64,000 bases of DNA from Rhinopomastus cyanomelas (Eukaryota > Chordata > Aves > Bucerotiformes > Rhinopomastidae). Both the position numbers and the translations under genes were made by a program. The first letter of the stretch is position 1, and every line of letters starts with the position of its first letter. The DNA lies in NCBI GenBank assembly GCA_013400115.1, contig VXBP01008204.1:2125804-2189803 (forward strand). Reading direction: 5' to 3'. Below are positions 51,521 to 62,425 of this stretch, piece by piece. Below the pieces are notes generated by a model. That model worked only from the letters and a program-made list of their open reading frames with translations, did not search any database and was not told where the DNA came from.

Positions 51521-52304
51521 TTACCTACTGAGATACAAACTGAGAGCAATGCACTTCAGTTGTGTTTTGCTGGGCTAAGCGAGACACATTGCTTTAGTGT
51601 CCCCTGAAAAGACAGGCTGTCCTCAGAAGGGAAGAGATAGCAGCACATCTAAAAAGTGCCATAAGGAGCAGGTTGGCACAGGGTGAGTGCAAAGGATACC
51701 AATCATGAGAGGGAGAGGTTTCAAACAGATACTCAGGCAACACAGGACAGAGAACAACTCTGCATCCTCATGTGTCCTCTATGGCTGCTCATGTTTCTTC
51801 TGGGGAGGCGTTTAGTCAAATCTGCCTTTGTCAGTTTAAGCTATAAAGTAGTGACAAGATCAACGGTCACCAGAGGCCAGCAAGGTGAGCTTCCTGTCTC
51901 CTAACAAGACAAACATCTGGGACTGATGAGTTTGGGGAATAAAGCTGATTTTTGAAGATAGTGTGAATGCCTTCATTTTTATTTCCAGTTGTGGTTCAGT
52001 TGTAAAATGCTCAAGAGTTTAACAAACAGGGTAACAAAAGATGCCTGAGCCCATTCCTGTGGTTGCTGTCCATGGTTAAGGTATTTCTTTCTATTTTCTT
52101 ATTAAATAGGAATTCCTATTAAATAGGAATGTACTTTGCTGTTACATAAAGCTAGTAAGCCATCTCGCCACTTCTCTTCTGGGAGACCAGTCCAGAAATT
52201 AATGGAAGTCTCTGCTTGAGGGTTTTACTTTATGTTCTGCCTCTATTTCTCTTGGTTCAATTTCATCCCCGCAAGTCAGTATGGAGAAACAGGTTCACAG
52301 AGGT
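51521..52304. other. Spacer between CR1 copies, with a palindromic tandem repeat
   Basis: No gene was recognised. At 52100-52130 the 14-base unit TATTAAATAGGAAT occurs twice, 17 bases apart, and 52105-52120 is a perfect 16-base palindrome. Confidence 0.5.
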
Positions 52305-53850
52305 TTTTTTAAGAGTAGAAAGGACCGCGGTGATTGCCTAGTGTGATGTATAACACAAGCCATAGGTCTTCATGCTACTCATTTTGATTCCAAATTCTTG
52401 ACCCAGAGTGCTTTTTTTCTTGTCTTTTGGTGTGTTGTTTTGTTCCTTGTTGGAAAAGATAAATCCAATGTTGAATTTAAAACCTTCCGTGATAGGAAAC
52501 CTACTGCAGCCCTTAGTAAGTACTCTTAGTGCTTAATTTGTTCAATATTCAAAGTCACACGTCAATTTTAACTGGACTCTTTCCTTTTTGATCTAGCAGT
52601 CATTGTTTCACCTTTGTTTGTTAGACTGCAGAGCTTTATCAAATTTATTCCTTCTGCCCTTTCCCTTCCCCCTGCAGATATATTTAGACTGCAATCAGGT
52701 CGCCCTCTAAGCCTTCTCTGATAACTAAATAGAGTTGCTTGAGTCTTTTGCTACAAGGCACGTTTCCCAAGCCTGTAAGCAGTCATGTGCCCCCTTCTGT
52801 GAATCCCTTCCAGTTCATCAATATCCACCTGAAGTGTAGACCCCAGAACCACATAATATCCCAGCAGCAACCTCACCAGTGCCAAAAGCAGAGTTAATTT
52901 AGCCTCACTACTGCTACTGAGTTCTCTCACATTTAAACATTCAAAGATCGCATGTGCTCAGTAAATACGAAGACTGTAACTCCATGGCTTCTTTTCTGCT
53001 GCAGCCTTCAGACGTCTTCCAAGCTATGCACACATCCTATTTTTTTGTTTTTCAGACACACAAACTTAATTTGGCTCAGCTGAAACACATATTTGCTTGA
53101 TAACTTTAAACTGGCATATCACTAGGCAATCTGTTCCCTTCCATGCACCCCTAAGCCTGTGTTATTTATAGACTTAATCCATAATTAATTCTAATTTTTA
53201 ATTCCAAGTTGTTGATATATTTGTTGAACAGTGTAAGTCTGAGCAGACTCCTGTGGGAAATACAAGCATGCGACAAAAAAAACTCTTTTTGTAATTAGAT
53301 TTTGAGACCCATTGTTTCACAGGGCTTCAACGCATTCAGTGCGTGCCCCATCGATTTTGTATCACTCTGGCTTACGAATCAATACACCAGATAAGCATCA
53401 TTCACAAATTCTGAGAAGTCTATTGTTTTACCAATGTAATATTGCTGAGACAAAGACAAAATTTCATTTTTTAAAATAGTCTCAATTCAGCTAAACAGCA
53501 GCCTTTTTCATAAAGGCATGTCCATAGGCACATGGTATTTCCCCCTCGTTAAATCAGTGTCATGTCACACACGTGCCTTTTTTTTGCCCAGAACTGATTG
53601 TGGGCTGACAAACTTGTAATTGCCTAAATAATTCTGTTTTCTTTTTTTCAGATATTGGTATTGTGGTGAATTTATTTAAGTTCTCAGGGATTTGTTCTGG
53701 CTTCCTATGATCAATCAGTGTTAATGATCACTGCCCACTACTTTTTTTCTTTTCCTTAGCTGCAAGCTATATGCATCCACTGATTTTAAAAGCCCTGAGT
53801 GACACTATCCCAGATTTTTATTTCATTTGAAATAATTTCTTCGTTGTGAT
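52305..53850 (-). mobile_element. Very old reptile-type CR1 LINE copy
   Basis: The plus strand is the reverse complement of a CR1 of the type abundant in turtles and crocodilians. Readable landmarks in order: AAAGGACC...GTATAACACAAGCCATAG (3' end, near 52320-52370), TTGAATTTAAAACCTTCCGTG, the TTAGACTGCAATCAGGTCGCC segment with ACTAAATAGAGTTGCTTGAG, the CCCCAGAACCACATAATATCC segment, and ATTTGGCTCAGCTGAAACACATA. TTGTTGATATATTTGTTGAACAG with CTCCTGTGGGAAATAC then corresponds to the reverse transcriptase region. No open frame survives. The right boundary is approximate. Confidence 0.75.
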
Positions 53851-56800
53851 GATTATCTGAAATTGATATTTATTTGCTCTGAAAGCTGAAACAGAAAAAC
53901 TTTCTAAATTCTATTCCAGCACTAGTAAGAAGTCCTACTAATACAGCAGTGCTAGTCTTACCCTTCTCAAGCCTTGGACATACTTAAAGAAAATATAAAA
54001 CTGCCACTGTTACCTTTACATGTATTTTACTCTTCGTTATAAGCAGAGCTGGAGGCTTTTTTAACCAACTCAGTGTTTGGGTTTTTTTTTTCCCCCCAAA
54101 GTATTTGACTGGGACTCTCTGGCATTTTAGTGAAATGTTTCTAAACAAGACCTAATTATTTTTCACATTTTTCCATTTAAATGCTTTCTCTCTGCAAACT
54201 CAGCTCGTAATTGTTTCTGTCTCTGAAAATCTGACCTTTTTAAAACACAGGGTATAAATATAAATGATTTGGAATTTATTCTGTTTACATCGAAGACATG
54301 ATCATGCGCACCTCACTCATGGTTCCAGGACTGGTTTCTCTTTGAGACTATGAAGCATAATTCAGAATTCTACAGCGCTGTGTCAATATAATATTTCAGT
54401 ACTATCAATGTGAAACTTCGAATGTGCCAGCCTCCCCATAACTATTTCTGTAGTCCTGTATTTCCCATAATTATACTTCTTGAGGAGGGATCTTTAAAGA
54501 GGTGTTTACAGTGTTCTCTTGTGCCTTGGTGGTTGGTAGTTGATACCAGCAACAAACATTCCTTGAGTGTTTGAATACGATCTGTAAAGGTGAAGGACCA
54601 TTCTCAAAACTTTCTATGGGACAATTTATTATGTTCTTGAGGAAGTAAACTTTGACACTTCGGGCCTTCCTAAACTGGTTACAAATTGTGATTTTTGTAA
54701 TTTCAGCATGAAGGAACTTTTACTAAAAAGTATTACTAGACTTAAGTAACATCCATCAAAACAAGTTTGCATTCATGAATCAAAAATTACACTTGTTTTT
54801 GTCTGTGACACCTGTGAGAAAGTTCCCAGTCAATAAGGATAATTATACAGTTCAGTGGTTTTAGTTCACATTTAATTTATTTTCTTAATATCTTAACTTT
54901 GTGCACAAACAATGCATCTTTGATCATTTCCCTCCTTCTGTGTTGTTTTTGCAGTCTGATCCTGATGAGCCTGGCCAGCATTATGAGCTTCAGAATATTG
55001 TTTCCTCTTTTATTGAGAAAAAAGGAAATGATGCAAAATTAATGGCTGGTACCAAACAAAGCAGTGCAGGTGTTAAAGAACTCTCTACCCAGGCAGCAAT
55101 TGCTTTCCAAAATGTTCTCCCTCTGTTTTCAATCTTTTGAAACTTCTCTGATGCCACTAACTGTAAGATCTGTGAGTCACCCAAAACACATAAAACTCTG
55201 CAAATGAACCCACCAAATGGCCAAAGCCTAAACAGTTCTGATTCACTCATCAGCTCTGAGAACCTCATACTCTGACTTGTGGATGTCTTTCGTAGCTTGT
55301 CTAGGATAAATGACTAAAAGCTATTGATTTGGATGAAGATTAATTTGCAATTGAGCTTGCTGGTTCGGCTGACCAGATCTTCTCTGGAGGCTCCTAGCAC
55401 TTCTTCACTCTAGCTTACTCACCGGAAAACAGCAACATTTTTGAAATACAAGGAGGAAGGACCAATAAGGGGACTGTGAAGATACAGCACACTAGGAGAG
55501 TAGCGTGGAGAAAATCTCAAGCCGCTCACATTTGAGCAATAATGGAGCATCTACAGAAGGCAGCCCAGAATCAATAGCAAATTCCCTTTTTAATTCCTAT
55601 CACCATCTGTCTTCAAGTGTGTCTTCTGATGTTTGTTCCAGTAATCTCTGCAGATTTGGCTGATTCTTAGGTTGTTACCTGCAAATTGATACTTAATGCA
55701 TTTTACAGTCCATTTCTACCCATGTTAACTTATCCATCAATAGTTCAGTTTTGAATAAGTCTTGCAATGGAAATGAGAGAAAAAATACAAAATACTTATA
55801 CTACATTGTTCCAATCCCTTTGGATTTTTAGTATCTTAAAAGTCTCCATCTCTGCTGCTTTTCACCAGAGATTTTTTGCCTTTGAGGATCTGAGATTTTT
55901 CAGAAGTCTAAAAAATATCAAGACATAAGCAGTAGCAAAAAGTGAAAAGATTTTTAAATCCATTAACAATAGTGTGGTGTACGTGTGGAGATCTGTGTAT
56001 ACATGTGGAAAAGGCAGGCACATGTATTAATATAATGTATTTTTTCTTCAGTACACTCTGTACTAAAGAATAAATTATTCACATGTATGCAAGCAGAAAG
56101 GAAGGTGTGTGCACAAATCTGTGACAGCACGACCTTATAGAGCCTTGAACAAAAAGATTGAACTAACAGCCACAAGATCTAAAAGGACAACACAATTGTA
56201 AAAGCCAGACCTTGAAACTGATATTATGAAACTGGTATTATAATACTGGTAATACCAGAGTAGGTCTTAAAACACACGGTTACAAATATGTATGAAAGAG
56301 AACAGATTTACGTAAGTTCAGATTTTCCCATAAGAAGGTTTGGTGGTTATTTGTGAACTACTAAAATTATATCCTAGGTAATGGCAAGAAATAACAGTCT
56401 ACTGAGTGTCAGCAGAGAAAGAGCCAGGCTCATGTCCTAGGGATGCTAGAACTTCTGAAGTCAATAGATACCTTTTTTGCTGCACAACGAATGAGGAACG
56501 GTGGGGAGATGAGAAGCAGTACTTATCCTCATTAACAACTGAGAATTATAAAATTATTTATTTCCCTGAAGTTGGAGAGGGTAGAGATGTTTTGTTGAAG
56601 GATTGTTTGAAATAAATGCCCCTTCACATCTCTGCTGCACAATGTTGAATGAAAGGCATCTGTGAGCGATGACCAGAGTGCCTAGGTTGTCCAAGTCTGT
56701 CCGCAAGGGCCGTGCCGGCTTTTGTGCTTTATAGTTTTGAAGTTTGCTCACAGTTGTGGTAACCAGCCAGCCATCTAGTGCCAGGTATATTTTTGCAGAC

Positions 56801-57774
56801 ACAAATCCCTAGATGTTAGAAATGCTCTTGAGACTCCCAAATGAGTTCATAACAGGGAGGCACTGACACTTCCTAATTCATACCCATTTTTTCTGCAAGT
56901 TGTATAACTTCTGGGTTGATGAATTTTAACATGTTCTCTGAAATACGCAGTGATCTCCTTTTGGTTTCGTTATTGCTTCTGGGCTGAATAATTTTTACCA
57001 TCAGCAGTGTCTCTCCTCACGATGGTAAGCAGAGGTATGTAAATACATGTGGATAACTTTATTTCTTTATAAAAAAAGGGGGATAGCAGAGATCTTTGAA
57101 TGGTGATAGCACAAAAAGTCTTGATAGTTATTGCATCCTAGACTTCATTTTTTGCCATTAGCTTTCAAGTCCTTGTTCCCCAGCCCTGTCTTCTCTATAT
57201 CAGCCAAGTTATTTGCAGCAGGAGAACACCAGATGAAACTCAGTTGCAAGATTAAGATCTCAATCAGAGTTCCAGCTAAACTGCAAAGTATGAAAGCTTC
57301 CAGTGCAGAACTTTTGCTTCATCACACAATGTAATGAAGATGAGGCATTTGGATTCTGGATTCAAGCTTTTGTGCACCAGGAGGTCTCCTGCCTAGGTTC
57401 CATTCATTCAGACAGTTTCTAAGTACCACAGTCTAAATTGACAAGGTCAGCAAAAGGGTTATGGGCATTGCCATTACAGAATAAAGGCTTTAAGATTGTA
57501 TACAAGTTGCAGAGCACCCTATGAGGCATTTTTGTGAGACTCAGGAGCTGAGAACCGACCCATTGTCCTTAGTTGGAACATTACCCTGTGGTGATTTCCC
57601 ATAAAAGTGTCCACTAAGGAGCATGATTAAAGGCTCAGTTAATCTGTAACTTCAGTAATCTTTCAGGTGGACCAGACTACCTGCTCAGACTGTCTTTTGA
57701 TGTTCGTGATCATTCCAACTCCTCTGTTGTTTTTAGGGTACTACTAGCTCTCATTTATATTGCAATAAAATAAG
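53851..57774. other. Upstream intergenic DNA, nothing recognised
   Basis: AT-rich sequence without recognised exon or repeat. Short open frames such as 54901-55140 carry no domain. Confidence 0.4.
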
Positions 57775-58228
57775 TAGTGTGCCCAAGTGCCCAACACCAA
57801 GAATTCTGCCTTGTATGAAAAATAATTGTCTTCCTGCTGTACTCAGCACTGATAAAGCCACACCTCTAACACTGTGTTCAGTTTTGGGTCCCTCACTACA
57901 AGAAGGACATAGAAGTGCTGGTCAGTGTCCAAAGGAGGACAATAAAGCTGGCAAAGGGTCTAGAGCACAAGTCCTGTGAGAAGTGGCTGATGGAACTAGG
58001 AATTATTTAACCTGGAGAAAATAAGGCTGAGGGAGGGAGCTAATCACTCTCAACAACTACCTGAAAGGAGATTCTAACAGATTCTCCAAAGTTATAAGCA
58101 ACAGGACAAGGAGAAATGGTGTCAAGCTGCACTAATGGAGTTTTAGACTGGTCATTAGAAAAATTTCTTTTCAGAATTGTTTACCAAGTATTGGAACAGG
58201 CTAAGAAGGAAGTGGTAAAGCCATCATT
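57775..58228 (+). mobile_element. Older CR1 LINE, left part, interrupted by a younger CR1
   Basis: On the plus strand the copy follows the distal ORF2: GTACTCAGCACTGATAAAGC, then CTGTGTTCAGTTTTGGGTCC, CACTACAAGAAGGACATAGA, TGAGAAGTGGCTGATGGAAC, an ACAACTACCTGAAAGGAG segment and TTGGAACAGGCTAAGAAGG...CCATCATTC. It stops abruptly at 58228 where the minus-strand copy begins, and resumes at 59455. Confidence 0.9.
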
Positions 58229-59352
58229 CACAGAACATCAGGGATTGGAAGGGACCTCAAAAGATCTAGTCCAATCTCCACACCACAGCAGGATCACCTA
58301 GATCAAGTTGCACAGGAACATATTCAGGCGGGTTTTAAATGTCTCCAGAGAAGACAACTCCACGACCTCCATGGGCAGCCTGTTCCAGTGCTCTGTCACG
58401 CTCACTGGGAAGATGTTCCTTCTCACATGCATATGGAACCTCCTATGTTCCAGCTTACACCCGTTGCCCCTTGTCCTATTATTAGATGCCACTGACAAGA
58501 GGCATCCTCCTGACACCTGCCCTTTCAATATTTATAAACATTAATGAAGTCACCCTTCATTCTCCTTTTTTCTACAAGCTAAAAAGACCCAGCTCCCTCA
58601 GCCTTTCCTCATCAGGGAGATGTTCTACTCCATCATCTTCATGGGTCTGCACTAGATGCTCTCCAGCAGTTCTGTGTCCTCCTTGAACTGAGGAGCCCAC
58701 AACTGGACAGAATATTCAAGATGCAGTGTCACTAGAGCAGAGTAAAGGGGCAGTAGAACCTCTCTCTCACTCTGCTAAACACTCCCTTTCTGATCCACCC
58801 CAGGACTCCATTTCCCTTCTTGACCACCAGGGCACATTGCTGGATCGTACTCATCCTGCTGGCCACGAAGACCCCAAGGTCCCTTTCTCCTGCACTGCTC
58901 TCTAACAGGTCAGACCCCAACCTATACTGGCACCTGGGGTTCTTGCCCAGATGCCAGTCTCTACACTTATCCTTGTTATAGTTCATTACATTTCTCTCTG
59001 CCCAGCTCTCCAGCCTGTCCAGGTCTTGCTGAATGGCAGCACAGTCTGCTGGTGTGTTGGTCACTCCTCTCAGCATTGTGTCATCAGCAAACTTGCTGCC
59101 AATGCAGCCTAATCCCTCATCCAAGTCATTAATGAATAGATTGAATAGTACTGGTCCCAGTACCAACCCCTGGGGGACTCCACCATGTGATTTCTAGATA
59201 CTCCAACTAGACTCTGTCCCATTGACCACTACTCTGGCTTCTATCCTCCAGCCAGTTCATGATCCACCTCACTACCTGACCATCCAGACCACACTGCCTC
59301 AGGCTGGCTTTACCAAATTCAAGATAGAGTGCACTCACTGCTTTGCCATCAT
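58229..59352 (-). mobile_element. Younger CR1 LINE inserted into an older CR1, fused to 5S rRNA sequence
   Basis: The 3' end is at about 58229 (CACAGAACATCAGGGATTGG on the plus strand). Minus-strand frames give, at 59207-59352, the YLEFGKA region and RWIMNWLEDRSQSS. At 58732-59166 they give VLGPVLFNLFINDLDEG, SKFADDTMLRGV and ERNVMNYNKDKCRDWHLGK. At 58298-58528 they give VSVTEHWNRLPMEVVE. The catalytic FADD is kept but several frameshifts break ORF2. The element is truncated at about 59352, inside the reverse transcriptase domain, just upstream of motif A. There it joins 5S rRNA sequence in the same orientation with no gap. Confidence 0.93.
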
Positions 59353-59446
59353 CAGTCTCCCATCCAAGTACTATGTGGGCCCAACCTTGCTTGGCTTTTG
59401 AGATCAGATGAGATCTGGTGCTCTCAGGGTAATATGGCACTAAAGA
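59353..59446 (-). pseudogene. 5S rRNA-derived sequence (about nt 1-92) at the 5' end of a CR1
   Basis: The minus strand reads GCCATATTACCCTGAGAGCA, then CCAGATCTCATCTGATCTCA, AAAGCCAAGCAAGGTTGGGC and CCACATAGTACTTGGATGGG, ending AGACTG. This follows vertebrate 5S rRNA from near its 5' end to about nt 92, with roughly one difference in five or six bases. The internal promoter is recognisable as a diverged box A (AAAGCCAAGCAAGG) and an almost intact box C (TAGTACTTGGATGGGAGAC). The last 28 or so nucleotides of 5S are missing and replaced by CR1, so it cannot make 5S rRNA. It is a retroposed fragment, either of 5S RNA captured by CR1 or of a 5S-headed SINE-like element. Confidence 0.88.
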
Positions 59447-59454
59447 ACTGTTAA

Positions 59455-59650
59455 ATTCCTGGAGGTATTTAAATAAGGTGTGGATCTGGTGTTTAGGGAC
59501 ATGGTTTAGTACTAGATCTGGCAGTGCTGGGTTAACAGTGAACTTGATGATCATAAAGTTCTAGGAGAAGGTCTCCCTGCCCATGGTGGAGGGTTGGAAC
59601 TAGAAGATCTTTAAAGTTCCTCTCAGCTTAACCTACTCTATGATTCCATT
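59455..59650 (+). mobile_element. Right part of the interrupted older CR1 and CR1 3' tail
   Basis: ATTCCTGGAGGTATTTAAAT continues directly from the CCATCATTC end of the left part at 58228 in CR1 order. It is followed by TTTAGGGACATGGTTTAGTA, GGCAGTGCTGGGTTAACAG and ACTTGATGATCATAAAG. A second tail-like segment, CTCCCTGCCCATGGTGGAGG with GTTGGAACTAGAAGATCTTT and CTCTATGATTCC, follows from about 59565, so two CR1 3' ends may be stacked here. Confidence 0.85.
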
Positions 59651-61499
59651 AAGGTCTCTCCCAACAAAAATGATTCTGTTCTTCCATCCTTCTGTGAAGT
59701 CCAAATCTGAATTACTACAGCTGTCAGTCTGCAGGGGCTAGAGGTTTTAAATAGGAATTCAGACATTGAGATTATAGCTAGTGACAGAGACGATGCAGAG
59801 AAAGTACCACTGTCTAGCTCTTGAACAGGTGTCTCTGGGGCTGATAATTTCTGCAACCCCTAACCATAGGCATCCCACGCCACAGCATCTCATGTAGCCC
59901 AGAAGCAGAAGGCACGAAGAAGGGAGGTCAGAGGAAGGAAGGCATTTCCACTAAATGATGAGAGGACGTGGTAGCAACAGGACAAGACTCTACAAGAATA
60001 ATAAAGAGCAAACTAAAACATAGGCATACAAGCTCAGGAATTATTTAGTCTCCAGGAAGAGAGGATTTTTTTAGAGTAGAACAGGCTGACTAAATTATAA
60101 CCTTAGGCCCAAGCAGCAATCAAAGGACTAAAGAGGAAAAAAAGAACTCGAGGGGGAAAGAAAGGAATGTAAAAGAAATAGAAATTCATAAATAGCCTTT
60201 ACCAAGGGAAAGAAAACAAGGAACTTGAGGAGCAAAATCCAAAGACAGAAACAAGTTAGAGGAAAATGAGAAATAGATCAAAAAAATGTGAGCCTTGGAT
60301 ACATTCAAATGAAGAGTGTTTTTGTAAAAATTCTGACATTCACAATCTGCACAATATGAGGCTGTGCTGAAACTTGAATCATGAAAGAGAAACTCAGTCT
60401 GAAAGCTTTTCTTTTGCATGTGGTGTTATTCAAACAAAAGCATCTTCACACCAATCAATTGTTTGGAGATTCAGCAAGACATTTCCATATCCAGTGTAGG
60501 ATTTGACTAGTCAAATATTTTCTAGTAAATAAAATGGAAAAAACAGTTGAAAGTGAAGAAAACATGCAGTGGAAATAAAAACCCCAATCACCTGCAAAAT
60601 CTATGTAAATATCCTTCATCAACTGACTAGTTAAAACAAGAAGAGGAGTTCAATATTGGCTTGAAGTGAACCTTTACTGGCTGACTCTATACACATACAA
60701 TGAACGATCCCTTGTGAAATTCTTTCAGGGAGAAGGTCCATACTGAGTCCACATCATGAATGGTTAATGTAATAGTAAAGTCAACTCATAACAAGCAGCA
60801 ATTGTCTAAGAAGTTGCTGATAGGGATGTGGTGAGCCTACTGAAGTAGATGTGCTTGCAGACACCACAAATAATCAAGTAGTCTCTTTGGCCTTAAAATA
60901 CTTGAGAAGAACCGTAACAACACATGATACAAGCTGGACATCATTTAGGAGGATAGAGACTGTGACTTAACAGATGTTTGCTTCTATCGGTAACAGTTGC
61001 TTTAATTTTTAATCATATATGTGGAGAACTGACTCTTTTATTAGGTTATTAGATTCAGAGCAAAGTACAGTGCTGCTAGTTAAAGCATCTGGCTGTGAAA
61101 AACCCATAGATTTACAAAATTGTTGACATCCTGCAGAAGACAATTCAACACTACAAAGGATGTGCTGCTCTGTAACCAATTCTGGGGTTTTTTTCAGTCA
61201 CTATTTTTTTTTAAAGAAAGCAAGTTCCTCTAAAGAAGTCCCACAAAAGTAGGGTCCATCATGAGAAGCCTTTAAATGATATTTTCTGATATCCAAGAAC
61301 AATGTTTTCCAACTCTCGCTCACAGTTCTGCTTCTGCACACCCAGATGGCACTAGAAAATGTCAAGTATTGCTAGTAGATCCACATACAAATAGTGTATG
61401 CCGCGGGCAAACTAACTCCTGATGAATGTGACAAGGTGAGGCTTCTCCTGGGATCTCCACCAGACCTCGAGAAAAATTAGTGACAGCAAATAGCGTTAA
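59651..61499. other. Spacer between CR1 copies, nothing recognised
   Basis: AT- and purine-rich sequence with no gene. The bases near 60030-60120 (GAATTATTTAGTCTCCAGGAAG) faintly resemble CR1 but are too short and diverged to annotate. Confidence 0.35.
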
Positions 61500-62425
61500 A
61501 TCTGACTGGCATCTTGTCACAAGTGGTGGGCCCTGACCTTTTTAATATCTTTATTAGTGGTCTGGATGAGAGAATTGAGTGTTCTTTCAGTAAGCCTGCA
61601 GACTACACCATCTGGTCAGATGTGTCTATCTAATGGAGGGTAGGGAGGCTCTACATAGGGATCCAGACAGGCTACATTGATGGGCCACGGTTAATCGTAT
61701 CAAGTTCGACAAGGTCAAGTGTCAGTTCCTGCACTTGGTTTCTGACAACCCCATGGCAGTTTACAGCCTTGGGGAGATGGGTTTGGATAGCTGCATGTCA
61801 GAAAAGGACCTAGGTAGTTAACTGAATGAGTCACCAATGTGCCAAGGTGTCCAGGACCAATGACATCTTGGCTTGTATTAGAAACAGTGTAGACAGCAGG
61901 AGTAGGGAGATGATCTTCCCTTTGTACTCAGCACTAGTGAGGCTGCTTCTTAAATATCATGTCAGTTCTGGGCACCTCACTATGAGAAGGGCACAGAAGC
62001 TCTGAAGCACATCCAGAGAAAGGCAACAAGTCTCCTGAGGGGTCTAAACCACAAGTTCTATGAGAAGTGGCTGATGGAACTGGAATTGTGTAGTCTGAAG
62101 AAAAGGAGTCTGAGGGGAGACCTTATCACTCTCAAGGACTACCTGAAAGGAGGTGGGAACAAGGAAGGGGACAGCCTCTCTCCCTAGTCCAAGTGATAGC
62201 ACCAGAGGAAAAGGTTGCAAGCTGCATCAGGAGAGGTTTGGGTTATCAAATATTGGAAAGGCTGCCCAGGGCAGTGATTAAGTCATCATCCCTGGAGGTA
62301 TTGAAATGAGATGTGGACACAGTGCTTAGGGTCAAGGCATAGTGGTAACCTGGCAGTGTCAGGTCAAAGGTTGGACTTGATTTTAGAAGTCTATTCCAAC
62401 CAAAGACATGTGATTCTATAGTTAG
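61500..62425 (+). mobile_element. CR1 LINE, 5'-truncated, highly mutated
   Basis: In plus orientation the copy follows ORF2: TGGGCCCTGACCTTTTTAAT, then ATTAGTGGTCTGGATGAGAG and a TTCAGTAAGCCTGCAGACTAC segment in which the catalytic FADD has become PADY. CACTTGGTTTCTGACAAC, TTTGTACTCAGCACTAGTGA, TATGAGAAGTGGCTGATGGA and CTACCTGAAAGGAGGTGGG follow. The 3' UTR at 62355-62420 ends in TTGGACTTGATTTTAGAAG and GTGATTCTATAG. Many stops are present. Confidence 0.92.

Noticed and set aside
59353..59446. Functional 5S rRNA gene
   Set aside because: The 3' quarter of 5S is missing, the rest is diverged, and it is fused to CR1; it is a retroposed fragment.
60030..60120. Possible degraded CR1 fragment
   Set aside because: Only one short phrase resembles CR1, and order and flanks do not follow the element.
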